DNA of 64,000 bases from Mycogone perniciosa (taxonomy: Eukaryota > Ascomycota > Sordariomycetes > Hypocreales > Hypocreaceae). Positions within the stretch are counted from its first letter, which is position 1. The number at the start of each line of letters is the position of its first letter. This document shows, in pieces, positions 1-12,510 of the stretch. A program made the position numbers and the translations under genes. The notes beneath the pieces are model-generated. The model was not told the origin of the DNA. It saw only the letters and a program-made list of their open reading frames with translations, and made no database searches. The stretch is taken from the NCBI GenBank assembly GCA_025331125.1, contig JAOALB010000002.1, forward strand, positions 124,001-188,000. Reading direction: 5' to 3'.

Positions 1-35
1 TTTACACCATTGGTCGAATACTGAGGGCCGTCCAT
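1..35 (-). CDS. Possible 5' end of a leftward gene, cut by the window edge
   Basis: On the minus strand an ATG at 35 opens a frame (M-D-G-P-Q-Y-S-T-N-G-V) that stays open to the window edge. The minus strand upstream of it (about 40-1050) is C/T-rich, as leaders of fungal genes often are, which is why this ATG is preferred to the longer open frame at 37-297. Only 11 residues are visible, so no family can be named, and the call rests on leader composition alone. Confidence 0.3.
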   Translation of the reverse strand, partial: MDGPQYSTNGV

Positions 36-1060
36 ACTAGTATGCGAGACGCGTCGAGCGACGTGTGGAAAGCTGCTGTAAAATAAAAGATGGCGGCGTG
101 GACAAACGGTGACGACGGGTCGAAATGGAAGACTCGACCGAGGCGACAGACGAGTTCGACGGAGACAGATTCGAACGCAAACGCAAAGCGCAGTCAGTCG
201 ATAAGGCCCACGCGCAACGAGGCGAACAAGCTGCTGCGGCGTTCTGGGGAAGGTGGAGGTGGATTGGATGAGGCTCTCTCGTAGCAGTCCCTCTCACAGA
301 GAGTTGTTAGGGAACAGTTGGAGTGGGGAACTGGGTCTCGATCCTATTTTATCGTGCCTCTGTCAGGTACTGGACACGCCAAAGACGGAAAAAGTGGACG
401 GGCAGTGTGGCGTGCGTGGTGTGGGAAGGCCAGCGCTTGAAGGGGGGAGGGTAGGGTGGTGGCGTGGCGACAGAGAAGCCAGTGGGAAAGGCGTGTGAGA
501 GCGAGCGTGTGTTGGAGTGAGTGGTGGATGCGGCCCAGCGGAACCGTTGAGCAGAGAGGTGCTGGCCCTGCTGGATGGATAGGCGGTGGCAAGTGGAGAC
601 CTCTGCGCCAGAACCGCAAACAGAATAGGGTTCTGGGCTGGGGGTGCGAGTGGGAGGGGATGACGAAGAGATTTTTTTTCTGGGAGGGGAATAGAGGACC
701 TGGCTTGGGGGTTCTACCTACCTGGACCTGGACTGGGCTGCACAGCGGGCGATCCAAAAACGCAAGTCGAGATCAAGGCGGTTTTGTTCGACCTGAAGAA
801 ACGACAAAGTCCAGGGGCCTTTGCGCGTGGCTTGCGAGGGAGGATGAAGAAAGACGAGGGAGCGCAGGGAGCGAGAAGAAAGAGGGAAAAAAAAGAAAAT
901 TCGGCAGACAAGATAGGCCGAGAGAAAGAGATGGTTGGATTCAATGTGCCTGGAAGAGACAATAGCCGGGGTAGGTAAACACAGGGAACAGGGTGCCAGC
1001 AAGTAGCAGGTACTGCAGGTACTTGTGGCTTCCAGACGCGACGGGCCAAGAGAAAATTTT
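36..1060 (-). promoter_or_regulatory. Strand-asymmetric purine/pyrimidine region, probable leader or promoter of the edge gene
   Basis: From about 380 to 960 the plus strand is strongly G/A-rich, so the minus strand is C/T-rich. In filamentous fungi such pyrimidine-rich tracts are typical of the region just upstream of a start codon. Open frames here on both strands resemble no protein family and have low-complexity composition. Read as the upstream region of a leftward gene starting near position 35. Confidence 0.35.
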
Positions 1061-4000
1061 GTGAATCGCGCCTCGACTGTTTTGTTTGCGGCAGTGTGTT
1101 GTGTGCAAGACTGAAAGTCGCTGCCTATATCAAACCGCATAGAGATTTTTTTTATTGTCACTTTTTTTCCTTATCGCTGTTTGCACCCAACAAAGTTTCT
1201 CTCACTTCCTTTACGTTTCCTTTTTCTCACTTTTTTTCCCTTTCACAACTCGGGTCTACAGCGGATTTGCCTACAGGCTAGTCGCTTTTTTCTTTCTTGG
1301 TTAGCCTAGGTGCCTGTCTGCCGCCACCGCATGATCAACCAGCGACATGTTGGGTACCTGTGTTGCTGCGTGTCCGTCACCTGCCACATCCAGCCAGCAG
1401 CATGTACCCGAGGAGTACCATGCCATTCATTACTCGTGTATTGATGCCTCGCGCAAAGTCTGCTATGAATCGCCCAACCTATTGTGCATGATTCCTGTTC
1501 CGCAGATTTACTGAATCATTTATTTTCTTCGTCATGAAGTTATTCTGGTAGTCTGGCAGTAGGCCGGATACTCCATCGGCGCTTTGCGCCTGCTCGTAGT
1601 TGCGCCCGAAGCGAAGAATAATGGCCTGGCCCGAGAGCACAAGTACGAGGTACCTCTTCACACCCAAGGAGTTGAATAATCCCAGTAGTATCACGACCAG
1701 GGGGCCTGGCTACCTTTGTCTCTGCTGTGCGTCAACAAGGGTCTCGCGGCAGACGGCCGATATTCGGGGGGGCCATCATGACGAGTCCCACTTCTCTACG
1801 ACAAAGCTCATCACGAAGCGATCATTTGCTGTCATGCATCTTCATGACAGTTTCCAATGTCTAGTATTGTCTAATACTGATACATAGTAATAAACGCGGA
1901 GCGCCCTCTATCGGTCATGTGCACTTGACGAGTAGCATTGAATGTTACCATGTCTGGCGCTTGACGTCGCTTCATTTTCCACACATGTCTTACCTCGTTC
2001 TTCTCGGTTTGGTTGGGGGTATGTAAAACCACACAGAACAAAGGTTAGCTTATTGACATGGAAGAGCACATATCGTACGAGAGCACATTGGTGTTGGGCA
2101 TCCTTTAATGCCAGGCTAGCATAATACGCAATACGAGTACTACTGCGACTAGTAGTACATGAATGCTCCCGAACTGCTCCTAAACTATTACTACTAGGTA
2201 ATCTGTCAAGATTTGCGTGCTCGTATGCAGTAACGTTAATCGCAACTAGCCACGACATATGACCTCATAGATAGTATGAGCCGGCTGGGATGCACCCCCC
2301 CCTCTAGCAGACAAGGGTGATGCGAAAACGCCGTTTAGGCCTTCAGCCTTTCTTTATGTCTCATGCTGCGCTACTCCGTATTACTACCGCAAATGCAACT
2401 CCGTGGTAATACTACGACAGCGACTACGACTACATCCTCGTCGTCACCCAAGACATATCCTGTCTGGGGTGGTAATTGCGACGGAGTCTGTAAGTTTCGA
2501 TGCACGATATTCTCAATCCGCTGAGATCGCCCGGCATCACGCGATATAGCAAAACTGTATAGTACTCGTACTACCACTAGGAGCACTGTCGTCCTGCAGG
2601 TATCACCGCCAATGTGGCACTGTTATGTATGGTAGCCTTTTCCACATCACATGATTCCTAACCGCCCTGTCAAGACAAGGGATGGTTTTTCCACCATACG
2701 ACGGGCTGCATGCATGGGTCAACAGAACTGGTGGGTGCCAACGCCAAAATAGGAATCAACACCATCGATGAAATTTCCGTCCGAAGTTGATTGCTACCAA
2801 TACGTATTTCCTCATTAGCCCTAGCTTAGTTTCAACCATTTGCTTCCGTCCTTTGTTTTTGTCTAGGATATGGAGTACGGATAATAACGGGGATTCTACC
2901 AAGTATATGAGCGACTTACTCACATGAGTCAAGGAGAACAAGGTGCTCAGCATGTACGAATCACTATGAGAGTTTTCGGCTATCGCTCATAATGTGAAGC
3001 AGCGGAGTGATGCCGTGGATTTTGCCGGTCCATCTGCCGTTACCGTCTGCCGTCATCTTCGCCGCCGAAGCCATTTCCTCACTGGCTGTACTTCGTCAAA
3101 CGGGCAGAAACAACAAAAGAACTCAAAAGTTCGTTATGAAACACACACGAAGCAACAATTGCATGTCGACACACCATCTAAAAGACCCCTGATTTGTGTC
3201 AAATGGATCTGTCCAATGGCGGCTTGTAATGGCTTCCCATCGCTAAACCCACAGGTTGTAGATCCTCTGGTGGACCAAGGCCACCCTTTCCTAAGGCCCT
3301 TGCGTCCTTTCAGCCTCCGGCGTCCACAGAGGGGTTTTGGGAGCCAAAAGCTTCGACATTTGATCCAGAAGCTCTGGATCCCACAAGCAGTGGAGTCTTC
3401 CCGCGAGGCACAGATTTGAATGACCCCGTTTCCTCGCCCCCCCAGGTAAAGTGTTGGCCCGGGTGTCAACGCCTCGCGTTAGCTCTTTGCGGCTCTGTCC
3501 ATGGTGAGGAGCCTTTATTCCAACACCCAAGTTTAACATCAACATCGTAGGATCAGAACGAACGGTTCGTCACAAGTCACAGATTCAGATGCAAAGTACT
3601 CCGTACAGATGCTCTGGTAGGAAATATCCTGGCACAGGCACGGAGCGTACATCCGTATATGCACAAGTGCCCTCGGACAATGCCCGAAAGTATGCCCAGG
3701 AGTCTCGTCACTTGAGAGGAAAGAAAAAACTATCCGAAGCAACCCTGGCACCAACTTCGTCCGCACCATGGTAGTCGGTGGACCAGCGTTTTACCCGCGC
3801 CCATGCCACTAGTTCCCTCATCACCTCGCGCTTCTCGGGACAGAGATATTGACGAAGAAAATAGCGATGATTGCGCGTGAATCGTATTTCGCACGTGCCA
3901 TACAGGCTCGTTCGCCGAGAGTTTCCCCTTGAAGGATTCTATCGATGCGCGCTTGTTGAAACATATCTTCTGTGGCGTTCGTGTCCGCCCGTCGGAATCG

Positions 4001-7000
4001 TTTAGGCAAATTTGAGAGCCGCGGTATCATGTACTCACGGGATGTAGTACTGAAGGGAGTACCTAGTAGTACTACTACTTCCCACTTCCTACTGCTACTA
4101 GTGCTACTTGGTAGTACCTACCAGAAGTGGTACTTGCTATGTGGGATTACGTCATGCTATTTTCATTGGGAATCTTTGTTGTGCGGTGTGCATCCGAAAT
4201 TTCTCCGTGGACAGGGATTCTCCAATCAATCTAGCTGCGCCTCACCGCCTGACTTGCAGACTTTTTTTTGATCCCTCGTCTCCTCGCCATCACATCTTAT
4301 CGCCCAGCATCAATGTTGCGAGTCAATTATCATCACTAGCGCAGTCGCGGGAGCTGAACCCAGACATCCCAACTGAATAGCTGACAAATATGGCCGTCAG
4401 AGGCACCAAGACCGAAACAGGAATCCACGCCCGACTACATACAGGTGTTCTTGCTAGCAAGCCTGCAACGTACGAGTACATACGAGGACATGGTCTGTAC
4501 GACTTGTCTGTTGTCAAAAACGAACATGCCCTAGACGCCCTTTGGTTGGTACTCGGTCCTCCTTACAGCTCCGTTAGCATGTCACATAACACTGTACATC
4601 GAGATTAGATTCACATCTCCTGTGTGAGGTGAGCCCAACTGTCCTGGTGGCAGGAGAGGAGCTCCCGCACTATGAAGATCCCTGTTCGCATCCATGCCGG
4701 AACTGCTGGAAACGGAATTTGGGTTCCCTGGTTGTGGCTGAAGGGCGTCGGTAAGACACTTCTGGGTATCCGGATTCACTCCGTCCCAGTGCATAATCGG
4801 ACGGTCAAGATTGGGGGCCCCTTTGAGTTTGTCAGTCAGTTTCCAGCCTCCTGGGATCCGATCGATCGTGGCAGGATAGTCGCATGGAAGTGCTCTTGTG
4901 CAACGGCCTGTGAGAACCACAACGGTATCCATCCGCACGCTTCGGCAATGGTGACAGCGTTCCTGGAGATGAAGCGGGACTCGGTATCCTCAGTGGAGAG
5001 GCATCCTGGGACTGCCGTCCCGAGCTCTCCATCAGCCCCATCGTGAGATCCGTTTGATCAAGATTTCGGACGTCAAGGCCGACCCAGCGCGTACCGGATG
5101 GGGGCTTCATTTCTAGAACATCAGCCGTTGTCAATCCGCTCCGTACATGGGAGTGGGCTCCCACCGGGCTTCATTACCGACGACAAAAGCATCAATTATG
5201 ACACCGTATTGCTTCGTACTCCGTACAGAGTTTACCGAAAGAACAGGCTAATCGCCGTTCCCGTCCAGCCCACTCTGCAATTTCTCGGTAATCTGTCCGT
5301 CAGCAATACGTCGAGCTCTTCGCCCGGGAGTATTCTCCTCTGGGTGTGGCCAGTGCGCCTCAGTCACCAGCGTGACGACGACAACGACGACTACGCCAAC
5401 AAGAACAATGTTTCTGATTTGTTTCCGTCCAAGCCTACTTTACCCGTTTGATTTACCGAGGCCCTTGCCGTTGTCAATTTAATGACAATTTAGCCCATTG
5501 CCATTTTTCACCCCCGCCGTGACGGAACTGGAACAGACTAGCCTTTGCCGGGCCACACCAAGTCGCTCCTCGCAGTTGGCTGCAGAACATCATCTCAAAT
5601 TTTTAATTCTTTCTACGTCACCGCTCCCACGCCGGCCCGCCTAATTCATACAGTGACCCCGAGATTGCAGGGTTTTCAACTTGCTAGCGCGAACTTTTTC
5701 AACCCTTGGCTCGCCCGCGTTCTGAGCAACTTTGTAACACTGTCTATTTCGACAGGTAGCGGTGACAAGAGCCGGTCTAAATAAACAAACATATAAACAC
5801 TGCCATTTTGCTAGGTCCCGGGCAGCTATCCACAGTCTCCATTGGCGGATTCCCACGTGGTAGTGGCTCATATCACTGGATCGCGTCAGGGAAGTTCCGT
5901 CGCACGCACACGAGAACAACAAAGCTAATCAGTATTACTCCGTACGAAGTACATACGAGTACATATCAGGACACAGAGCTGCTGACAGCAGAAGCAACAT
6001 TCAGCGCCCGCACTTGGTGTCCGTGACAGAGTGCAGCACGTAACATTTTTGTATATTTGAATATTTGTACAGATTAAAGTCAACTCTGTTGCTTGTCCGT
6101 ACACTTGCATGCAGAAGGCTTTGTCGGAGCTCTACCCGGCGGGCATACGCAGCAGGACGCTAGCACTCCTACCTGCTGTCGGACCGATCAGACTGACTAT
6201 TTACAGGCCATTCAGGTGAAGAAAGGACCGTCCAGCGCTTGGACCTATTACCAACAATGGGCAAAAATGCGCCGGCGCTATCGGAATAATACATACTAGC
6301 ATGCTGGTTCTGTTTCTGGCAAGAATCTCGTTGCCTGGAAGGTGGTGTGTGCGCAAGCATTTTGTGATTCAAATGTTGCCACAAGAATGAGCGCGCATAC
6401 GGTCCTTGGCGCGCAAATTGGCGCTGAAGCTTCACTGGCGGGGGAGAGAGGAAACTAATACATATGCAGTATCATCTTGCATTGTATGAAAAGAAAAGAA
6501 TGCTAGGTACGAGTATATTGCCGTTCTTGGACGAGGCGCGGGGGCGAAAGGGAGTGCAAAGAGAAAAAGTTTCTCCCACCCCGTCTGACCAGTCGGGTTT
6601 GCAGGAACGGAACCCTCTGCGGTGCCGCCAGGAGTCTCAGATGTGCCCCCACGGTGAAAAGACCCATGGCTGGCTGCGTACGAGTACTCGTAGTATTAGT
6701 GGTGGTGGCTGCGAAGTACAGCAGTAGTCTGATGCGAAGTACTCTGTACTGAGCCTGATAGGTCGGAACACTACGGATGCATGCAGTGACACGTCAAAGT
6801 CATACGGTCACTGGGCAGCAAAGGAACCTATACATATCAGGCCTTGCTGTTATTTGTCTTGACTGCCCTGCCAACGAGACATGATCTTTGCACATATCAC
6901 AACTCAGAGATCAAAGGAATTTGGGGCAAGATGTTTTGACCGGGGGGAGCAAACCTCGGCTGCCAACTATCACTACTACTCGTACTACTAACCAACTACT

Positions 7001-8400
7001 ACCAAGGCATTGGCTTGCGATACATGCACAGAACCGCCGTTCAAGGCCTGTCGAGGCCCGACGTGGCCGTTTTCGACGAGATACATATTCGTACATGAGA
7101 GTGGTGGTATTGCAGATGCAGGGTCGGGTACCGTGTGCATCCGCGGTGACCATGAGGCCTTTGAGGCCTGACATGTTCGGCGTATCAGACGCCTCCCCCT
7201 ACGTGAGGAGAAGGGAAGACTACAGCACCATCCTACCTACATACATACATGGGCTGTGTATGTAGGGGTGTTTTGTTGACAGATTCTAGACACCAATTGT
7301 TGGGCAACAATACATTGCCGTGCCAACCGCCAGATTACTACTCGTACGCACGGCTGGGTGATATGGCAAAGGGCGTGGCCAAAATCCCACCTATATTTGC
7401 CAGAACTATTAGGCAGGGAGCTGTACTACACCCCATCTCGGGCATGTGAGGGGGTGGTATGCAGCGGCAAGGCTTTCTTGCCATGCTTCTTTTTCCTCTC
7501 CTCTCACTCACTCATGCAGCTATTTCCAAGTTGGTTCATTTTGGGAGTCGTGTGTGGTTTTGAAAAACTACAAGGGTGTATCGTAGATTTGAAGCTTCCG
7601 CGGTTGCCTCCGAAAAGATGCAGGCTTTCTTGCAACCGTACGGAGTACAGGGTTTGGCTCTCCCTCTCCAAGGAAGTCTGATGTGTTTGGAACTTTGGAA
7701 TCCTATGTCTCTCTTTTTTTATAATCTCTTTCCGAATCCCTCCGTTGTTCTTGGTTTTGAGCTGGGCAGATCCCATCGGGGGTGTGAGATGTCTTGAGAC
7801 ACGCCATTCTTGATCACGAGGGCTATGGCTGCGGTCTTCAAGACCTCCTCCGCTCACTTCGGAAATGTTGATCTTGATGAGGACAGCTCATGCATTCACA
7901 GCCACCCGGATGTCTTGACGGTAGATGAGGTGTTGTTTAACAACACGGAGTGCAACCATCCAAGACAGCGGAATCCCTCCACTACCCCGGCTTTTATATG
8001 AGCCTCCTCCTCTGTGGGGCTTTTGACACTTGGTTTGACGTCGTTGTACGATGGTAATAGTTCACACTGCTCCGTACATGACAGCGCGTACCACTTCATA
8101 CGACTTGGGCATGTCCTCTGGCCTCTGTACGGATCCTTTGCTAGGTATCTTGGCTATGTACGGAGCACGGAGGAGTAATCAGATGGGATCTGTCGTGGCA
8201 CTTCGTACCGCACGTCCCGCCGTACCATCCGTCCACGTCTCGCATTCGGTCGTAAGAAAATAGGCTGATGCCGAGAGACTCCCTCCCGTTTTTTAGCGAT
8301 TTTCTTTTTTGCTTTTTATGTACGAGTATGTTCCATCTTTCGCCAGAATAGTACAACAGTACAATTCAGGGCAGCTCTGATAAAAATAAACTGTGCTCAC
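1061..8400. other. Gene-free stretch; dispersed short motifs only
   Basis: No open frame here resembles a known family, and I found no intron-joined chain of exons. A plus-strand T/C-rich tract lies at 1145-1245 but no credible gene follows it. The sequence carries copies of the GTACGGAGTAC-type motif (3596-3606, 5216-5226, 7638-7648) and stretches rich in TAC/TAG triplets (about 4030-4135). Could hold non-coding RNA or an unrecognised lineage-specific gene; nothing visible decides this. Confidence 0.5.
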
Positions 8401-10760
8401 ATAAACCGGGTTTTTTACTGCGGTGAACGCGCGGTCCGTGTGTGATTTCTAGGCGATTCGGAGATACCGTCGTGTTTCTTTTTTTCCTCCGTGACAATGG
8501 TCATGCGCAGGTTAGGTTTTTTTTTTACAAAGCAGATCTCGAGATTGCCTCGGACGGAACGAGCGAGATGCATAATGGTTGACGCGGCTGTCGCGAGCTT
8601 GTGAAGATGAGATAATAGTAATCATACAACTTTCGGGGCATTTGTCATGGTAGAGTAACTACGGCTCGGACTTCGTGTTTGAGTAGGATCTACGAAATAC
8701 GCAGTACGGCCGGTGATGAGCATGTTCATTTGCCGCTATTATTCCGCAGACGAGCTTACTTGGGCAGAATCCCTGGCTAATATTATTTGCTAGTGTTTCA
8801 TCAAAGCGTCTAATATTGTTCATTACTATCTACTCCATACTTGAGATGATAACGTACACCCTACGTAGAAGGTTTTTGTCAGCGGGGTGTTGCGACCTTG
8901 ATAGTTGAGGACTAAAGGCTATCCTATCTACTTCGTACTACCCGGGAATTATCGTAACATCTGGTAGTAAACAGTTTGTGCTCAACTACTAACAACCATG
9001 TCAGTTGACGTAACTTTGGCGTCGATGGCTCAAAACCTGTGATAGAATGTTCTGTATCGAGATTGGTCGAAAAAGGTGTTTGGGCTCTCGGGAAGCATTA
9101 CGAGTAGAAAATCGTAGCCACAAAGATATCACTACAGAGTGTACATTTAAGTGATTAATTGATACAGCGAAAGAGTTTGGTTGTCTGGTTCTGTTGGTTC
9201 TGCTTCTTGTTGCAGTTCATGATCCTACCCTACATCTTCCACGTCTCCTCGGCAGCATTATTAACCATATATGTTTCTTGAAAATAGTATTGAATATCAA
9301 CTATGAGTTATGGAATTCTTGAAATTGGATGTGCTCTCATAAGTGTTATCACTCATACGCGTTGTGCTCAATTGAGCTGATTCAAGAAGCCCCAGCTTTC
9401 AGAACGGAAATATTGTCTTGGCGGTAACACATCTCGATGAAAAAAAGTATTATGCAAAAAAACTTGCCGACCAACCTATCACTCCAGGCGGTCAGATTAC
9501 TCGTACTCATAAACAACATCAAAGGGAAATTTATCAAAAGTGGTATTCGAGTTATCGACCTAGGTAAAGACCCGAAGCTATTGATGCCTCAACATGTGCA
9601 GCACAACAAGGATTCCCCAAGACACGCCAACTATACACCACCAAACGGAAATCGCGAGTATAGACAAGTAATTACGAAATGTGCTGAAATGACGTGGAAG
9701 AAACGCGACAAAGATGATGTGTCGGATCGAGATCCAAGTGTCTGGAGAGGAATCACAGCTCTTCACGATACCCGGCCATGGTGTTCTCCATGAAGCCAGA
9801 CCAAGCTGCTCAAAATCGTGTCCAAGGACATGTCCATCACATATATCGCACAGCATGCCTCAACATCGCCTGTTGAAGAAGGTTCATAATTTGCCACCGT
9901 CCAAATACCATAGCCTATTCTCATCTCACGACGAAAATGGGGAAACCATTTCCTCGTTGAAACGGATAATCGCACTCCACTGACTCTTTCAATGCGAAAA
10001 TTGCCTTGAAGAGTGCGACAAGATCCAAGTCTCACCAGCCTATACGGAGCTTGACGAATCCAAGACGTTCAGCATTTGAGAGCGACACTTCAGTTCCTAT
10101 ATGCCGCGAAGATCATTAATGATGTTAAAACCCGGGATGTTCAATGATCTGATTTGACTCAGCATGCAGGATGTTTGATAGTGAATCATAACAAATGTGC
10201 AGATGTCTGCATGCAGTCCATTGCACAACCCTTTGGAGGACTCGCGCGAAAAACATCAACGTTGCAGGTGCCGATGGAACGGGAGAAGAGATATAGTTTA
10301 GCAATAGACAATGATCTAGGTAGAATTCCAACAGAAGAAAACCAATTGATCCAATGCCATTGTTTCAGTGACTGGAACATTTGGCTGCTGTGAAGTCATG
10401 TCAGTCTCTCGTAGGGGCTCATGGTTTGATAGTCTTGTTCAAACAGTGGCCATAGTGAACTCCATGGCGAAGTTCCTTAAAAGGAGAAGCAACTTGGGCA
10501 CATTCGACGGCATATTATTAACATCTGATCAGAGTTTAGATCTTAAGGAGGGAGTTGTACGGAGTAGCAGTATGTAGTTCTTATCGTTATCAGATGGCTG
10601 ACTCAGCCAACACCACCAATGGAAAGGTGGAGTAGTGAGAGCATCAAACGCCCAATCAGATGACAGAATGCACAAGTTGAATCCCGAAATTTTGTGTCGC
10701 AACTTGAGGTCTGGGGAACGACATTGAAGCTCTCGTGTGTTCTTGATTCCAGTCGTTCCA
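8401..10760. other. Gene-free, moderately AT-rich stretch
   Basis: More AT-rich than the housekeeping block to the right. Frames at 9437-9793 (+) and 9578-9856 (-) overlap each other and show no family signature beyond an isolated C-D-I-C-D-G string. May be old decayed sequence. The 5' flank of MRPL4 lies at the right end, with one GTACGGAGTA copy near 10558. Confidence 0.4.
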
Positions 10761-11628
10761 ATGTCAATGGCGGGTTCCAATGCGCTCCGCGCCTCTTCAG
10801 GCTGCGTCTCGCGGCTCAGCTCTCCTCTGTTAAAAGTCACGAAAATCTCTCCAGTCTCCACACGAATCGCAGCATTCTCGACGACAGCGCCGCAATGCCA
10901 ACGTAAGACCAAAGACAGCAACAAGAAGCGTGGTGTCAGCAGTCTCTACGGATCGGGCCCTCGAGAGCCATTGTCAATGTCCAATGTACCCTTACCGAAA
11001 CCGCGCGACTTCAAGCCCAAGGTGGAAGTGGACACTAACCACGGACTATGGGGATTCTTCCCCGCGCCGGGAAAGTTGATGATGACACCGAAGGAGGCAG
11101 AGGAACATGGACGCGCATGGACGGTTGAGGAACTCCGTAAGAAGTCGTGGGAAGATCTACATTCGTTGTGGTGGGCATGCTGCAAAGAGAGAAATATGCT
11201 GGCGACAATCAATGCAGAGCTGTTAAGAGGAGAACTGGGTTTCGGAGAACGCGAGATTCAGGGTCGAGACGCGGAGGTAAGTGCATTATTCAAGCTCATG
11301 TTCGAGAAATCTACAGAGTCCTTGGATTTTCTAACTGAGTACACTGTAGGTCACGAATACGATGAAGGCTATCAAGCATGCCCTGACGGAACGATACTAT
11401 ACTTGGCAAGATGCCATTGAAGTGGCCAAATCGGACCCCGAAATCAACCTGGAGGGAGGAGAAGGCCAGGTGTATGCACCGTCTGCATATGAGGAGGGAT
11501 ATGAAGAGTCTGGCGAGACCTGGGGAGAGCCGGGGCGAGAGGCCAAGACATCTGCTACTCAGGAAGCTACGATAGCAGAGGGCGAAGCTATTAAGGGGGA
11601 GAAAGAATCTAGAGAGCCTGCTAGGTGA
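10761..11628 (+). CDS. MRPL4: Mitochondrial large-subunit ribosomal protein MRPL4 (uL29m)
   Basis: Protein of the mitochondrial large ribosomal subunit, matching the fungal MRP-L4/L47 (uL29m) family. Exons 10761-11276 and 11350-11628; the 73-bp intron (GTAAGT..GTAG) is phase 0 and the CDS gives 264 aa. The N-terminal ~60 residues are rich in S, R and A with few acids, as expected of a mitochondrial presequence. The conserved core follows: D-H/N-G-L-W-G-F-F-P, then W-T-V-E-E-L-R-K-K-S-W-E-D-L-H-S-L-W-W, then E-R-N-M-L-A-T. Exon 2 continues the family helix with K-A-I-K-H-A-L-T-E-R-Y-Y-T-W. The ATG at 10761 is chosen because it opens the presequence; 10767 or 10737 are possible. The C-terminal tail is acidic and low-complexity. 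Confidence 0.9.
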
Positions 11629-12510
11629 AGAAGAAGGAACCTTGCCTTGTATTTCAGGCTATGCATATATATCATTGTGAACTGGCTGCGTGTAGGATTT
11701 AGACCAAAATGTATGATACATGTCGAGACGATGGATTATGACTTGGCTGTACGGATGGTCATACAAGTATGAGGATGAACTCCTGAAGAATGTCACGTAC
11801 GAGCAGTATTACTCCGTACCCGTAGTTGTAATACCCAGAAAAGCAAAAACTGGACACAATTCATGCCTCGTTGGTGTTAGTGCTCAAAAGCCAGCAATTG
11901 GCTGACCAGGGGGTCGATGAAGCGAGATGCTCTGCTCCATCCCCAGCCATGAACCAGTTCGACGGGATAAAAGGGGTGATCCAATGACTACTAGTTCAAC
12001 CAGGGTACGGAGTAAAGGCGCCTGTCTCTGGTGAAGTTCTAGCTGCCACCGCCATGTGAGAGATGTGGGAGTAGTTTTATGGCATGTTTTGGCTTAATAA
12101 CGCCCCTATTACTTAGACACCCTTTTCTCATATTTGGTGTTTTCGGCTCCCGTACTTCAAATAGTACGGAGTACGGAGTAATAGTATTAGTAGTAGTCCG
12201 TAGTAGTAGTAATATTAACATTAACATTAACATATGCTGCTCCTTAAATCAGGGGCAATCAATCAGGCGCGGTTGGTTGAATCAGAACGCTGATTCTGGC
12301 CTAAAAGGTGGAGGCCAGCGCCCCTAGCTCTCCGCGCCTCACCGACGCTTCCAATCCCAAACCCCGCCACTTCAACCCCTCCAGAGCCAGACAAAAGCTC
12401 CCCAACTCAACAGCACCCAACACCTTCAATCTTATCCTTGTGCTACGCAGCTCGACTTCTGCTGTTCCATCTCCCGTTCCTCCGCCCCAGACCACCACCA
12501 GATACCCATC
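11629..12510. other. Intergenic region between MRPL4 and GDI1
   Basis: Holds the 3' flank of MRPL4 and the promoter/leader of the GDI gene. No gene seen. It contains a doubled GTACGGAGTA motif (12164-12180), TAG/TAGT runs and an ATTAAC triplet repeat. From about 12330 to 12505 the plus strand is C/T-rich, consistent with a 5' leader for GDI. Confidence 0.6.
12164..12180. repeat. Doubled dispersed motif GTACGGAGTACGGAGTA
   Basis: Two overlapping copies of the window-wide GTACGGAGTAC motif, followed by TAG-rich sequence and three tandem ATTAAC units at 12214-12231. Lies between MRPL4 and GDI1, outside any coding exon. Confidence 0.85.

Noticed and set aside
37..297. 86-residue minus-strand frame at the left edge
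   Set aside because: Composition follows the C/T-rich leader; the ATG at 35 just downstream is a better start for a leftward gene.
9578..9856. Minus-strand frame with C-D-I-C-D-G, suggestive of a ZZ-type zinc finger
   Set aside because: The rest of the finger (later Cys/His pairs, D-Y-D-L-C) is absent in all frames nearby; a chance string is more likely.
10529..10924. 131-residue minus-strand frame
   Set aside because: Overlaps the first exon of MRPL4 on the opposite strand and is not protein-like.
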